Counted from the stretch's first letter, positions 36,942 through 45,079 are shown. The stretch: DNA of 64,000 bases from Algibacter amylolyticus (GCF_014202225.1 NZ_JACHGE010000002.1:62001-126000), one strand, 5' to 3'. The notes: generated by a model from the letters alone, not told the origin. Made by a program: numbers and translations.

Positions 36942-37907
36942 TTATTGATTTAAAGTCTTTTCAATATGCGTTGCTATTTGTTTCGCATGAATACGGCTAT
37001 TTTCAATAAACCATTTATGGGTTTCCATTCCTCCGCAAATTACACCAGCTAAATACACACCCTGAATATTGCTTTCCATGGTTTCTGGGTTATATTCCGG
37101 TCGTTTTTTATCATCGTTACTAAGTGAAACTCCTAACTGATTTAAGAGCTCGAAATTTGGTTTGTAGCCTGTTAGCGCCACTACATAATCATTTTGAATC
37201 GTTTTTAAACCTTCAGGCGATTTAAACGTTAATTCATGGGCTTTAATTTCGGTGATTTCAGAATTAAAATACGCCTTTATACTGCCTTCTTCAATACGGT
37301 TTATAATATCTGGTCTTACCCAATATTTTACACGTTGCCCAATAGCATTGCCACGAACTATCATGGTTACATAACCGCCTTTTCTGTAAATTTCTAATGC
37401 CGCATCTACCGATGAGTTACTGGCACCAACCACCACACTATGTTGCATAGCGTAAGGGTGCGCTTCTTTGTAATAGTGTGTTACTTTTGGTAAGTCTTCA
37501 CCCGGCACATCTAATAGATTGGGTATATCGTAAAAGCCAGTAGCCAAAATAATATGCTTTGTGTAGTAATTGGCTTTATTGGTGTTTACTGTAAAATGTG
37601 TTCCTGTTTTTTTTAGGGTTTCAACGGTTTCAAACAAGTTAATATTTACTTGGTTTGAGGTTGCTACGCGCCTGTAATACTCCAAAGCTTCATCTCGGTT
37701 TGGCTTCGGGTTATTACTTATAAACGGAATATCGTCAATCTCTAATTTCTCAGAAGTCGAGAAAAACGTCATGTTTTTAGGATAATTAAAAAGTGAGTTG
37801 GTAAGTGCGCCTTTTTCAATAATAACATAATTCCAGTTTCTTTTTTTACACTCTAAGGCACAAGCAATTCCAATCGGGCCACCACCTATAATTATAACAT
37901 CTTTCAT
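36942..37907 (-). CDS. ypdA: YpdA-family flavin disulfide reductase
   Basis: FAD/NAD(P)H-dependent pyridine-nucleotide disulfide oxidoreductase of the YpdA type, known in Firmicutes to reduce bacillithiol disulfide. VIIIGGGPIGIACALECKKR at the N-terminus is the FAD Rossmann motif; VVVGASNSSVDAALEIYRKG (about 163-182) is the NAD(P)H site; GVYLAGVICGGMETHKWFIE near the end is characteristic, with a conserved Cys. The start is set at Met of MKDVII, which overlaps the MFS stop as ATGA, so the two genes are translationally coupled; an upstream in-frame Met would lie inside the MFS gene. A bacillithiol role here is inference. Confidence 0.88.
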   Translation of the reverse strand: MKDVIIIGGGPIGIACALECKKRNWNYVIIEKGALTNSLFNYPKNMTFFSTSEKLEIDDIPFISNNPKPNRDEALEYYRRVATSNQVNINLFETVETLKKTGTHFTVNTNKANYYTKHIILATGFYDIPNLLDVPGEDLPKVTHYYKEAHPYAMQHSVVVGASNSSVDAALEIYRKGGYVTMIVRGNAIGQRVKYWVRPDIINRIEEGSIKAYFNSEITEIKAHELTFKSPEGLKTIQNDYVVALTGYKPNFELLNQLGVSLSNDDKKRPEYNPETMESNIQGVYLAGVICGGMETHKWFIENSRIHAKQIATHIEKTLNQ

Positions 37908-39118
37908 TTTAATAATTTTACTTTTAAATTTAAATGACTTTTTAAAATTAGTAATAATATAACACAAAAAGTACCAATAGCTGTAATCATATACCAGGTG
38001 TTATCAAATCCCCAATCGTTAACCATTTGCATACCGGCTTTATGACCAAAAATATGCGCCATAGAAAACGCTATGGAATACAATGCCATATACTCGCCTT
38101 GGTTCCCTTTTTTAGCCCGTTCCATAGCAAAGGCATTAGAGAACGGAAAGGCAATCATTTCGCCAATAGTCATTAAAAACATACCAATAATTAATATACC
38201 AGACCATGTTGTGCTGTTTAAAATAATAAAGCTCGATGCGGTTAATAAAGCACCAAATATCATGAGGTCTGTTTTAGAAAACTTACTGTTTTCCAACCAT
38301 TTTATAAGCGGCATTTCTAACAAGAAAATTAAAAAGCCATTAGCACCTAATAGCAAGCCAATATCTAGTTTAGATAGCATATGCACTTCTCTGTAATAAA
38401 TAGGCATGGTAGAATAATATTGTAAAAATATAACACCAAATAAAAACATGGCAACTAAAAAAATAACGAATGCTTTGTCTCTATACGCCGAATCAGGATT
38501 AGTCACTACCACATTATCTAACACCGTAATTTTTTTAGGGTTTAAAACTTTAAAAAGCACAACTGTAGCAAGTATACATGTAATGCCGTCTACCCAAAAT
38601 AAACCACTATAACCTAAGGTTGTTATAATAATACCGCCAACTGCAGGTCCTGCCGAAAACCCCAAGTTTATGGCTAACCTAATAAGGGTTACACTTCGTG
38701 TTTTATTTTCGGGTTTACTGTAAGCACTTAATGCCACAAACATAGCCGGACGAAACATATCGGCGACCAACATAACCAAAAATATACCCAAACAAAAGGC
38801 ATAAAAAGTGGTTAAAAACTGTAAGGCTATAAATAGAATGCCAGTACCAATTAAACTTCTAACCATTACTTTATAATAGCCAATAGTATCGGTAAGTTTG
38901 CCACCTAACCATGAGCCCGCCACAGAACCTAATCCAAAACACATCATTATAGAACCTACATGGGTTAACGAAAACTCTAAATCTTCGGTTAAATACAACG
39001 ACAAGAAAGGAATTACCATAGTTCCAGCCCTGTTTATAAGCGTAATTAATGCGAGCCACCAAACTTCTTCCGAGAGGCCTCTAAACGTTTCAATGTAATT
39101 GTGTAATAATTTTTTCAT
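37904..39118 (-). CDS. Major facilitator superfamily transporter
   Basis: Twelve-helix inner-membrane transporter of 404 residues. The N-terminal half carries the MFS loop 2-3 motif (GSWLGGKLTDTIGYYKVMVR, about 67-86), and KPENKTRSVTLIRLAINLGFSAGPAVGG follows (about 135-162), typical of drug-efflux-type DHA1 members. Substrate unknown. Coupled to ypdA by a 4-bp stop/start overlap, suggesting that both are made together, for example in a thiol or electrophile stress response; this is inference. Confidence 0.88.
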   Translation of the reverse strand: MKKLLHNYIETFRGLSEEVWWLALITLINRAGTMVIPFLSLYLTEDLEFSLTHVGSIMMCFGLGSVAGSWLGGKLTDTIGYYKVMVRSLIGTGILFIALQFLTTFYAFCLGIFLVMLVADMFRPAMFVALSAYSKPENKTRSVTLIRLAINLGFSAGPAVGGIIITTLGYSGLFWVDGITCILATVVLFKVLNPKKITVLDNVVVTNPDSAYRDKAFVIFLVAMFLFGVIFLQYYSTMPIYYREVHMLSKLDIGLLLGANGFLIFLLEMPLIKWLENSKFSKTDLMIFGALLTASSFIILNSTTWSGILIIGMFLMTIGEMIAFPFSNAFAMERAKKGNQGEYMALYSIAFSMAHIFGHKAGMQMVNDWGFDNTWYMITAIGTFCVILLLILKSHLNLKVKLLK

Positions 39119-39175
39119 GAGTTCTAGATGTACTTTTTCTAAATATTTAAATGGATTTATGTTTGGTTTAAAAAT

Positions 39176-39205
39176 AAAAAGTCCGACTGCGAAGTCGGAC
39201 TTTTT
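39176..39205 (-). terminator. Intrinsic terminator of the 27-residue peptide unit
   Basis: Perfect 13-bp stem AAAAAGTCCGACT / AGTCGGACTTTTT with a GCGA loop, 25 bp after the stop of the small ORF at 39231. The genes on either side diverge, so no annotated large gene explains it. Confidence 0.85.
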
Positions 39206-39230
39206 AATATTGTAATATCTTATATAAACA

Positions 39231-39314
39231 TCAACACAATATATAACTAGCCCAACAACCTGTCTTTAAACAAGAAGTCCATTGCTTTGTATAAATAGTG
39301 ACGTTATTACGCAT
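39231..39314 (-). CDS. 27-residue Cys-containing micropeptide
   Basis: Open frame MRNNVTIYTKQWTSCLKTG followed by CWASYILC; Cys at 15, 20 and 27, Cys-terminal. It fills the space between an exact -7 box (39334-39341, TAGATTTG on the minus strand, about 13-nt leader) and a perfect intrinsic terminator (39205-39176). Such a complete promoter-ORF-terminator unit inside a 269-bp divergent gap is hard to explain otherwise. An sRNA is the alternative: the transcript would be about 150 nt. No homologue or function known to me. Confidence 0.5.
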   Translation of the reverse strand: MRNNVTIYTKQWTSCLKTGCWASYILC

Positions 39315-39333
39315 TTTAATTTCTCTTATACTT

Positions 39334-39341
39334 CAAATCTA
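39334..39341 (-). promoter_or_regulatory. -7 box of the micropeptide/sRNA unit
   Basis: TAGATTTG on the minus strand, exact TAnnTTTG match, 19 bp before the small ORF. Confidence 0.5.
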
Positions 39342-39387
39342 GGTAAAATAATTTTAACTTGCATTTTATAATCGTAAATTTTTAAAA

Positions 39388-39915
39388 ATGAAACGAATAC
39401 GTTTAGTTCTCCTGTTAAGTATTCTACTGGTATCTTGTGGTAGTAGTTTTCAAAGCTTTTATAATAATCATAAGGCCGATATGGGAGCAACATCCTTTCA
39501 AGTACCAAATTTTATGAAGGCAGTTTTAAGTAACATATCGCCCGAGGTAAAAAATGCCATTGGTAATATTTCAGATTTTAAATACATAAAGTTCCAAAAC
39601 ACAAACGCACTAAAACGCAACACGCTAATCGATGAAATGAATGCTGTAACAAATAGTGGCTATACCGATATATTTAGGCAAAACGAAGTCGATAATACCC
39701 GAATTATTTCTGTGGTAGAATTAGGCGCTGTAGTAACCCACGCTATTATTTTTAATAGCACTGCCACCGAAACTACGGCTTATTATTTACAGGGCAATTT
39801 CGATCCCGAAAAAATTAAGTCATTTTCAGATCCCGAAACCTTTAACACCTTTTCAACCGATTTATTACAATCCTATAACACAAATCTAAACCCAACATTA
39901 AACCCCATAAACTAA
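39388..39915 (+). CDS. DUF4252 lipoprotein
   Basis: Lipoprotein signal with lipobox VSCG (Cys at about 17). The rest matches DUF4252: FQVPNFMKAVLSNISPEVKNA, then ISDFKYIKFQNTNA, NSGYTDIFRQNEVDNTRIIS and a final beta-alpha part (YLQGNFDPEKIKSFSD). In Bacteroidota such genes often follow ECF sigma factors, but none is adjacent here. Its stop overlaps the start of the next lipoprotein gene (TAATG), so the two are coupled. Confidence 0.82.
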   Translation: MKRIRLVLLLSILLVSCGSSFQSFYNNHKADMGATSFQVPNFMKAVLSNISPEVKNAIGNISDFKYIKFQNTNALKRNTLIDEMNAVTNSGYTDIFRQNEVDNTRIISVVELGAVVTHAIIFNSTATETTAYYLQGNFDPEKIKSFSDPETFNTFSTDLLQSYNTNLNPTLNPIN

Positions 39916-40679
39916 TGCTTAAATCCATAGGAAGTAACCAAGCCGCAAGCCTAAAATTATTTGGGCGTTACCACAAGGGGCGGGCTTTACGCTACAAGTC
40001 CTCGCACCTCCTACGTCGGGCTGTGGGCTTTCTGCTGCAATCCCTAACGCGGGTATTTCAGCCAGTTAAAAGTAAAGGCCAATGGTTGGCATTACTAGCT
40101 CTATTTGTAGTTTGCACAAGTTGCGCTCAAGATAAACGCCCAATACAAGGCGAAACCGAATTTCAAAAAGAATTGAATGCAGAGTATAAGGATGCCAGTA
40201 AATCACCCTTAAAAGACAAGGATAGAAAAAACTTTAAAGGCTTAGATTTTTTTAAGTTCGATTCTACCTATGTGGTAACCGCCAATTTTAAAAGAACACC
40301 AAACGAAAAAACTTTTAAAATGAAAACCACAACAGACCACCGACCAATTTATGTAAAATACGGCGAGTTAAGTTTTAGTTTAAAAGGAGAAGCATTTAAA
40401 TTAAATATATACCAAAATCAAGGACTCATTGAAACAGAAGGCTTCGAAGACTATTTGTTTTTACCTTTTTTAGATGAAACTAACGGGCTAGAAAGTTACG
40501 GTGGCGGCCGTTATCTAGATGCCAGAATACCAAAAGGCAATACCATGCAAATCGATTTTAATAAGGCTTACAATCCATATTGTGCTTATAACGATAAGTA
40601 TTCTTGCCCTATAGTGCCAAGAAAAAATTATTTAAAAACTAGAGTAGAAGCAGGGGTTAAGGCGTTTAATAAGGGTTAA
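39915..40679 (+). CDS. DUF1684 lipoprotein with repeat-derived N-terminal extension
   Basis: The C-terminal about 175 residues match DUF1684: FFKFDSTYVVTANFKRTP, YGGGRYLDARIP and the signature NPYCAYNDKYSCPIVPRKN. A lipoprotein signal (GQWLALLALFVVCTSC, Cys70) is present but begins only at residue 56. Residues 16-47 are encoded by dispersed repeat copy D, which lies in frame between the coupled start (TAATG with the previous gene) and the signal peptide. No ATG lies between the repeat and the signal; only a TTG at 40086. Either the lipoprotein is made with a 50-residue extension or export is impaired. Confidence 0.8.
   Translation: MLKSIGSNQAASLKLFGRYHKGRALRYKSSHLLRRAVGFLLQSLTRVFQPVKSKGQWLALLALFVVCTSCAQDKRPIQGETEFQKELNAEYKDASKSPLKDKDRKNFKGLDFFKFDSTYVVTANFKRTPNEKTFKMKTTTDHRPIYVKYGELSFSLKGEAFKLNIYQNQGLIETEGFEDYLFLPFLDETNGLESYGGGRYLDARIPKGNTMQIDFNKAYNPYCAYNDKYSCPIVPRKNYLKTRVEAGVKAFNKG
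39961..40054 (-). repeat. Dispersed GCGTTAGGG element, copy D (inside a coding sequence)
   Basis: On the minus strand: ACCCGCGTTAGGGATTGCAG ... AAAGCCCACAGCCCGACG, TAGGAGGTGCGAGGACTTG, TAGCGTAAAGCCCG, and the end GTGGTAACGCCCAA. Nearly identical to copy A. It is the only copy within an open reading frame. Confidence 0.85.
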
Positions 40680-40702
40680 TTATCTTATGAGTTTTGGATG
40701 GT

Positions 40703-40842
40703 TCGTTTAACGGGCTTGTACAAGATTTAGTTGTGTGTTTAGGCTATAAATTTAGTAAATAATTCCCGAGCAAAGAAAGTCCGTGAGGACTTTCGTAAAT
40801 GTGCTCTAACCAAGCAATTAATTTTGTACGTTGTTGTAGTTT
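40703..40842. repeat. Long imperfect palindromic intergenic element
   Basis: Starts TCGTTTAACGGGCTTGTACA and ends near TTTTGTACGTTGTTG, whose complement AACAACGTACAAAATTAATTG resembles the start. The centre is a hairpin GAAAGTCC / GGACTTTC (40775-40794). AAGATTTAGTTG and AATTTAGTAAATAA recur in the element at 19576-19640. Confidence 0.5.
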
Positions 40843-40848
40843 GTATTT

Positions 40849-41670
40849 TTATAATTTGAAATCATTTTTCTTTAATTCTTTTTCTAACTCAAATGATATT
40901 TCAAAAACAGGTTTTTCTTTAGATTCTTGTCTTAAGATTTTATAAACATCCTTAATTGATGTAATTAGAGTGATATAATCGTTATAAGTCATTTTATCTT
41001 TAAATCGAATAAATAGAATATCATAATTTGAAATTATATCAAATATTTTTTGTGAATCGTTAATTCTAACTTTAATGTTATTAATTTTAATTCTATTTTT
41101 ATTAATAAATCTAATATTTGCATATTTGATTTTTTTAATCAATTCTTTAGCCTTATCCAAATTAAGGCTGTATAGTTCTTCATTGATTTGAAGTTCTATA
41201 GGGTTTTTAATTGTCACTATTTCAAAAAAGTCTGATTCGCTGTTACTTTCGGGCTCTTTTTCTTTAATTTCAAAATATTTTAAAGAACTATGATTTCTCC
41301 AATTAATTCCTTTTGTTACATCCTCAATATGATTTGTTCTATAATATAAATGAAGTCTCGCACTACTCATTTGAGTCTTTATAGAATCAATAATCTCAAA
41401 ATCTGTAGATTTATCTGCTAAAAGATGAACTTGAATAAATCTTTGATTTTGAATTGGAAATTCATTTTTAGTTTCAAATAGTGTCATTCCTAAATCTGAA
41501 ATTCTAGTCTTCTCTTTTTCTAAATAGACATCTCCATTTTTATAGACATATATGTTTGAAATAGGAGTTAAAGATTTAAAGTTTAGTTCATAATCTGAAA
41601 TCGGTAAATTTAAATTTGATTGTGAATAAGAAATCTGAAATATCAATAAAATCAGTAGAAGTTTTTTCAT
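40849..41670 (-). CDS. Exported hypothetical protein, possibly ExbD-like
   Basis: Signal peptide (MKKLLLILLIFQISYSQS). Residues about 70-115 (RFIQVHLLADKSTDFEIIDS, IKTQMSSARLHLYYRT) resemble the periplasmic half of ExbD/TolR-type proteins, beta-alpha-beta with LADKST at the turn. The second half is Lys/Ile/Asn-rich and unrecognised. It lacks the ExbD transmembrane Asp. The gene is very AT-rich and is bounded by a perfect 10-bp inverted repeat (40703-40712 and 41715-41724), suggesting it arrived as a unit. Confidence 0.6.
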   Translation of the reverse strand: MKKLLLILLIFQISYSQSNLNLPISDYELNFKSLTPISNIYVYKNGDVYLEKEKTRISDLGMTLFETKNEFPIQNQRFIQVHLLADKSTDFEIIDSIKTQMSSARLHLYYRTNHIEDVTKGINWRNHSSLKYFEIKEKEPESNSESDFFEIVTIKNPIELQINEELYSLNLDKAKELIKKIKYANIRFINKNRIKINNIKVRINDSQKIFDIISNYDILFIRFKDKMTYNDYITLITSIKDVYKILRQESKEKPVFEISFELEKELKKNDFKL

Positions 41671-41714
41671 AATTATTTTTTTCTTAAATATAAACTACAA
41701 TGTTTTATATCCGA

Positions 41715-41724
41715 CGTTAAACGA
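41715..41724. repeat. Right copy of 10-bp inverted repeat flanking the hypothetical gene
   Basis: CGTTAAACGA, the exact reverse complement of TCGTTTAACG at 40703-40712. The pair encloses the gene at 40849-41670. Confidence 0.5.
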
Positions 41725-41756
41725 AGTTATTCGAAATTTTTTACAAAGTCAAGTGT

Positions 41757-42122
41757 TTATTTAACCAAATACATCCCTGCAAATACCGCCAAAAAGCCAA
41801 TAACAAAACTAGCAATAGTATACACAGCAAAACTTGTAAAATCTCCAGATTTTAAAAACACATGGTTTTCGTAAGCAAAGGAAGAAAAGGTTGTAAAGCC
41901 ACCGCAAAAGCCTGTGGCTAGCAATAGCGTATGGCTTTGAGATAGGGCATTGTTTTTTGCCGCTAATCCTAAAAAAATACCAATTAATAAGCTTCCTAAA
42001 ATATTGGCAGCAAAAGTGCCATAAGGAATTCCTGTTTCGGGGTTGTTTAGGTATTTTCCAATAATGTAACGTAAACTACTACCAAAACCACCACCTAAAA
42101 AAACCAATAAAATGTTTTTCAT
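41757..42122 (-). CDS. crcB: Fluoride efflux protein CrcB/Fluc
   Basis: Small dual-topology membrane channel that removes fluoride. Four hydrophobic helices in 121 residues. Motifs: GGGFGSSLRYIIGKYL (about 10-25), GTFAANILGSLLIGI (35-50) with the conserved Asn, and TGFCGGFTTFSSFAYE (70-85), which holds the Thr/Phe/Ser pore residues. It follows the SRPBCC gene after 3 bp, so both are read from the promoter at 43173. I see no fluoride riboswitch in that leader. Confidence 0.93.
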   Translation of the reverse strand: MKNILLVFLGGGFGSSLRYIIGKYLNNPETGIPYGTFAANILGSLLIGIFLGLAAKNNALSQSHTLLLATGFCGGFTTFSSFAYENHVFLKSGDFTSFAVYTIASFVIGFLAVFAGMYLVK

Positions 42123-42125
42123 ATG

Positions 42126-43145
42126 TTATTTTATTGGGATATAAATTTCTGTAATCCAATCGGCCGGATTAGGAAATTCACCAGGATCGTTGGCGTAAAT
42201 TTCAAAAGGTTTTAAATCTGACTGTTCAAGGTTTTTAGCAGCCAAATACTCCATTGCAGATGTCCAAGCTTCTGGTAAGTTGGTGTAGTTGCCTTTTAAT
42301 GTTGTTTTTAAAACTGTTGTTTTAGGTATGTAGCCACATAATACCTCGCTAGTGTCGTTTACAATAACACGGTCTCTTACAGGTATAGCGTTACTCATTA
42401 TTACACTACCGTTTTCGGTATTCATTTCATTATAAATGGTAAACGGCATGCCATTGGCAACAATATGGTTTTGAGACATAAACTTCATAATTTCGCCAAA
42501 TTGTTTACCTATTACTCGACTTATGTTTGTTTTGTTTGCCGATGTGGTTTTATACAAGTAAAAGCCGCCACCATACTCGGTTATATCATCAATATTAATG
42601 GTGTAAACCTTCATGCTTTCTTGTACAATGCTATCTAGTTTTTCTAAACTACGCTCGTAATGCGGTGCAATTTGTTTTTCCATACCGCCCGTAAAAGTTG
42701 CGAAGGCTTTAAACCCAAAAGGTAAATCTTTGCCGGTTATAGTCCAAGTTACATCGGTAGATCCATTTTCATTCGATTTAAATAACCACGAAATATCCGA
42801 TGCAGGAAAATCTGCAAATTGCATTTCTTGTTGTATCGATTGGTTTGGTAAGGTTTCTGTAGTTTTCATGGTTCCAATACCATCTTTGTCTTCCCAAGAG
42901 TAAGCGCCATTAACACCTTTAGTGTTTTCGGCAAGTGTAATGGTCATTTCTGGATCTGCTTCTGCCCAAGACGACCAAGCTTCCCAATTTTTAAAATCTA
43001 TAACGTTATTATAAATTACTGCTGCAGGAGCATTAATAGTTCTTGTTCGTGAAACCTCAAAATTATTAGGCTGCACAGCAATATAAATGGCTAAACCAAT
43101 TATAGCAATTAGTAGTAAAAATAAAATGTATTTAGCAGCCTTCAT
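42126..43145 (-). CDS. SRPBCC + GyrI-like two-domain membrane-anchored protein
   Basis: Start set at MKAAKYILF; an earlier in-frame Met would fall inside the -7 box. One N-terminal transmembrane helix (about 5-25) is followed by a polyketide-cyclase/SRPBCC domain (FEVSRTRTINAPAAVIYNNV, FKNWEAWSSWAEADPEMTI, about 30-170). A C-terminal GyrI/AraC effector-binding-like domain follows (YGGGFYLYKTT, PEAWTSAMEYLAAKNL, FEIYANDPGEFPNPADWITE). Both folds bind small hydrophobic ligands; no DNA-binding part is present. Co-transcribed with crcB. Ligand unknown. Confidence 0.82.
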   Translation of the reverse strand: MKAAKYILFLLLIAIIGLAIYIAVQPNNFEVSRTRTINAPAAVIYNNVIDFKNWEAWSSWAEADPEMTITLAENTKGVNGAYSWEDKDGIGTMKTTETLPNQSIQQEMQFADFPASDISWLFKSNENGSTDVTWTITGKDLPFGFKAFATFTGGMEKQIAPHYERSLEKLDSIVQESMKVYTINIDDITEYGGGFYLYKTTSANKTNISRVIGKQFGEIMKFMSQNHIVANGMPFTIYNEMNTENGSVIMSNAIPVRDRVIVNDTSEVLCGYIPKTTVLKTTLKGNYTNLPEAWTSAMEYLAAKNLEQSDLKPFEIYANDPGEFPNPADWITEIYIPIK

Positions 43146-43172
43146 ATTAATTATTTGAGAGATTTTAATAAT

Positions 43173-43180
43173 CAAATATA
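43173..43180 (-). promoter_or_regulatory. -7 box of the SRPBCC-crcB operon
   Basis: TATATTTG on the minus strand, exact TAnnTTTG match, 28 bp before the chosen start at 43145. The remaining gap to 43709 holds only a weak 23-codon hydrophobic ORF (43524-43595, +). Confidence 0.55.
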
Positions 43181-43709
43181 ATGATTTTTACTACTTAAAA
43201 GAATTTTAAGAAAAATCACTAAATAAAGCCGATGGATAGATTGCCGATTTAAGGTTTTACTTCGTTTAATAATTGATGTAACTATGGCTAAAATAAATAG
43301 ATGAAGCCAAAAAAAACACCTTGTTTAAATTAGTGTTTACGGTATTTATTAACACTAAAAAAATAGAATTATATTTAAAAATAAGTAAAGAATAAAGTTT
43401 TAAAAAGATATTTATAACGTTTACGAATGTATGCTTAAAATACATCGCAAAAACATAAAAAAGTCATCGATAAAAAAGGGTAATTAAGGCTCCGTTTTTT
43501 TATTTACACTAAAAACTAATAGGATGACGTTAAAAACAATTAGAGCACTAATAATTAATATAATATTCATTTTAGTATGGTTTAGTAATTACTAGATGCT
43601 AATAACTTTAAAAGGTTGCGTGTAAAAAATACATTTTTTTTATAATCGGTTTTATTGCTGTCATATTATAGGTTATTGCAACTCTAACTAAGTTTAATTT
43701 CGAAATAAC

Positions 43710-43731
43710 AAATCCCCATTAAAGGGGATTT
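43710..43731 (-). terminator. Terminator of the DUF5723 gene
   Basis: 8-bp stem AAATCCCC / GGGGATTT with a 6-base loop, followed on the minus strand by a T-rich tract, 23 bp after the stop at 43754. Confidence 0.65.
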
Positions 43732-43753
43732 TAAATATTTATAATGTTTTAGT

Positions 43754-45079
43754 TTATTGGTATATAGGAATTTTTAAACCTAAATAAACATCTGTGGTTT
43801 TTGTAGTGTCGGAAAGTAGATTAGATAGTATTGATCCAGAACCAACCATTAATGGTCCTAATCTTATGCCACCACCCCAAGCAAAATCTCCATATTGCCT
43901 AAAGCTTACTGGTGAATAGATGCTAAACCACTTGGTTTCTAAACGAGGCGCTATGGTTACAGAATTAATAATGTTATTACCACTTGCGGTGTTTTTCTTT
44001 ACTAACGATAAATTAGTTTGTAAGCTTACAAAAAGTTTATTCTTTATGTTATAATCTGCTAAAAAGTGAAACGCCGTAGGTAGGTTTATTTTTTGAGCAA
44101 TAGTTTCTTCGGTGCTTGTGTAATTATCATCTAAAAAATCTTCAGTATCCTCATCGTAATCTGATGCATCTGCTGTAGCATTTAAATCATAAGTGGTTAC
44201 AACACTTTCTTTGTAATTTATAGACCCTATATCGGTTATTGAAGCTCCAATTTTCAATTTATATTTATTATGCTTTTTTGTTAAAGAATCTAAATCGGTT
44301 CTTGGTCTAAACTCATAAGTAAAACCTATATCGGCTCCAAAACCAGATGTTAAATTGTTAAATTCAATATCGTCATTATCAAAGTCTTGACTTATACCAT
44401 ATTGTAGAGATCCTGTTGTAGTAAGGGTTTCGTTAGTAGCGTTGTAATTACCCGTAAAGCTAGGACTGTTTATAAATACGCCTCCTGCACCTTGCAGGTA
44501 TTTTAAAGTTACACCACCTTTTAGGAAGTTTTGTTCTTTATCCATAAGTACGCGACCATATACTAAGCCTACTTCGGCCCAAGCATGTATGGTTCCTGTT
44601 AGGTTTTGGGAGTCAAAAATAAAATCTTCATCGGTATCAAAATTATCGGCTAAGTTTTCATAAAGTTCTCCGCTAATATTATTAATATTAAAAAAGGCAC
44701 GAACTCTGCTTACCATACCAATACTGCTTTTTGGAGTAAGGTTAAACATAAACGAAGGGCCTAATATATCGGCATTTAAAAAGAAATTGTTAGCATTAGA
44801 TGGAAACTTTTCAGCATCAGCTTCAAAATCGAAACCGCCATCAGATTTTATTACATCGCCTACATTTATTCCGAAGTAGTCACTTCCGCCAAAAACACTT
44901 GCAGAAAACAAGTTTACATCGGTTTTAACTCTAGAGTCTACTACATTGGATGGGTTTGAAATTAATCCGTGTACACCTGAATAATTGTCTACGGAATGCC
45001 CAACATAACTTTGGGCTTTAACTAGGTTTGGAATAGTTAAAATTAATAATACTAAAAGATTTAAATTTAGTTTTTTCAT
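43754..45079 (-). CDS. DUF5723 outer-membrane barrel protein
   Basis: Signal peptide ending VKAQ (about residue 22), then SYVGHSVDNYSGVHGLISNP, a start typical of DUF5723 proteins. The whole body alternates beta strands and Asp/Asn-rich loops (441 residues) and ends YLGLKIPIYQ, a barrel-like last strand. Predicted outer-membrane beta-barrel of unknown role, common in gliding flavobacteria. A single-gene unit with exact -7 box upstream and terminator downstream. Confidence 0.8.
   Translation of the reverse strand: MKKLNLNLLVLLILTIPNLVKAQSYVGHSVDNYSGVHGLISNPSNVVDSRVKTDVNLFSASVFGGSDYFGINVGDVIKSDGGFDFEADAEKFPSNANNFFLNADILGPSFMFNLTPKSSIGMVSRVRAFFNINNISGELYENLADNFDTDEDFIFDSQNLTGTIHAWAEVGLVYGRVLMDKEQNFLKGGVTLKYLQGAGGVFINSPSFTGNYNATNETLTTTGSLQYGISQDFDNDDIEFNNLTSGFGADIGFTYEFRPRTDLDSLTKKHNKYKLKIGASITDIGSINYKESVVTTYDLNATADASDYDEDTEDFLDDNYTSTEETIAQKINLPTAFHFLADYNIKNKLFVSLQTNLSLVKKNTASGNNIINSVTIAPRLETKWFSIYSPVSFRQYGDFAWGGGIRLGPLMVGSGSILSNLLSDTTKTTDVYLGLKIPIYQ

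Noticed and set aside
39231-39314. The 27-residue peptide as a lanthipeptide or other modified peptide precursor
   Set aside because: It has Ser/Thr and Cys near its end, but no leader of normal length and no LanB/LanC/LanM or other modification or export genes nearby.
40703-41724. True integron attC site and cassette
   Set aside because: Only partial core-site consensus; no integrase gene, no attI and no second cassette in the window.
43524-43595. 23-codon hydrophobic ORF (MTLKTIRALIINIIFILVWF...)
   Set aside because: No exact promoter box or terminator near it; AT-rich sequence readily produces such frames.
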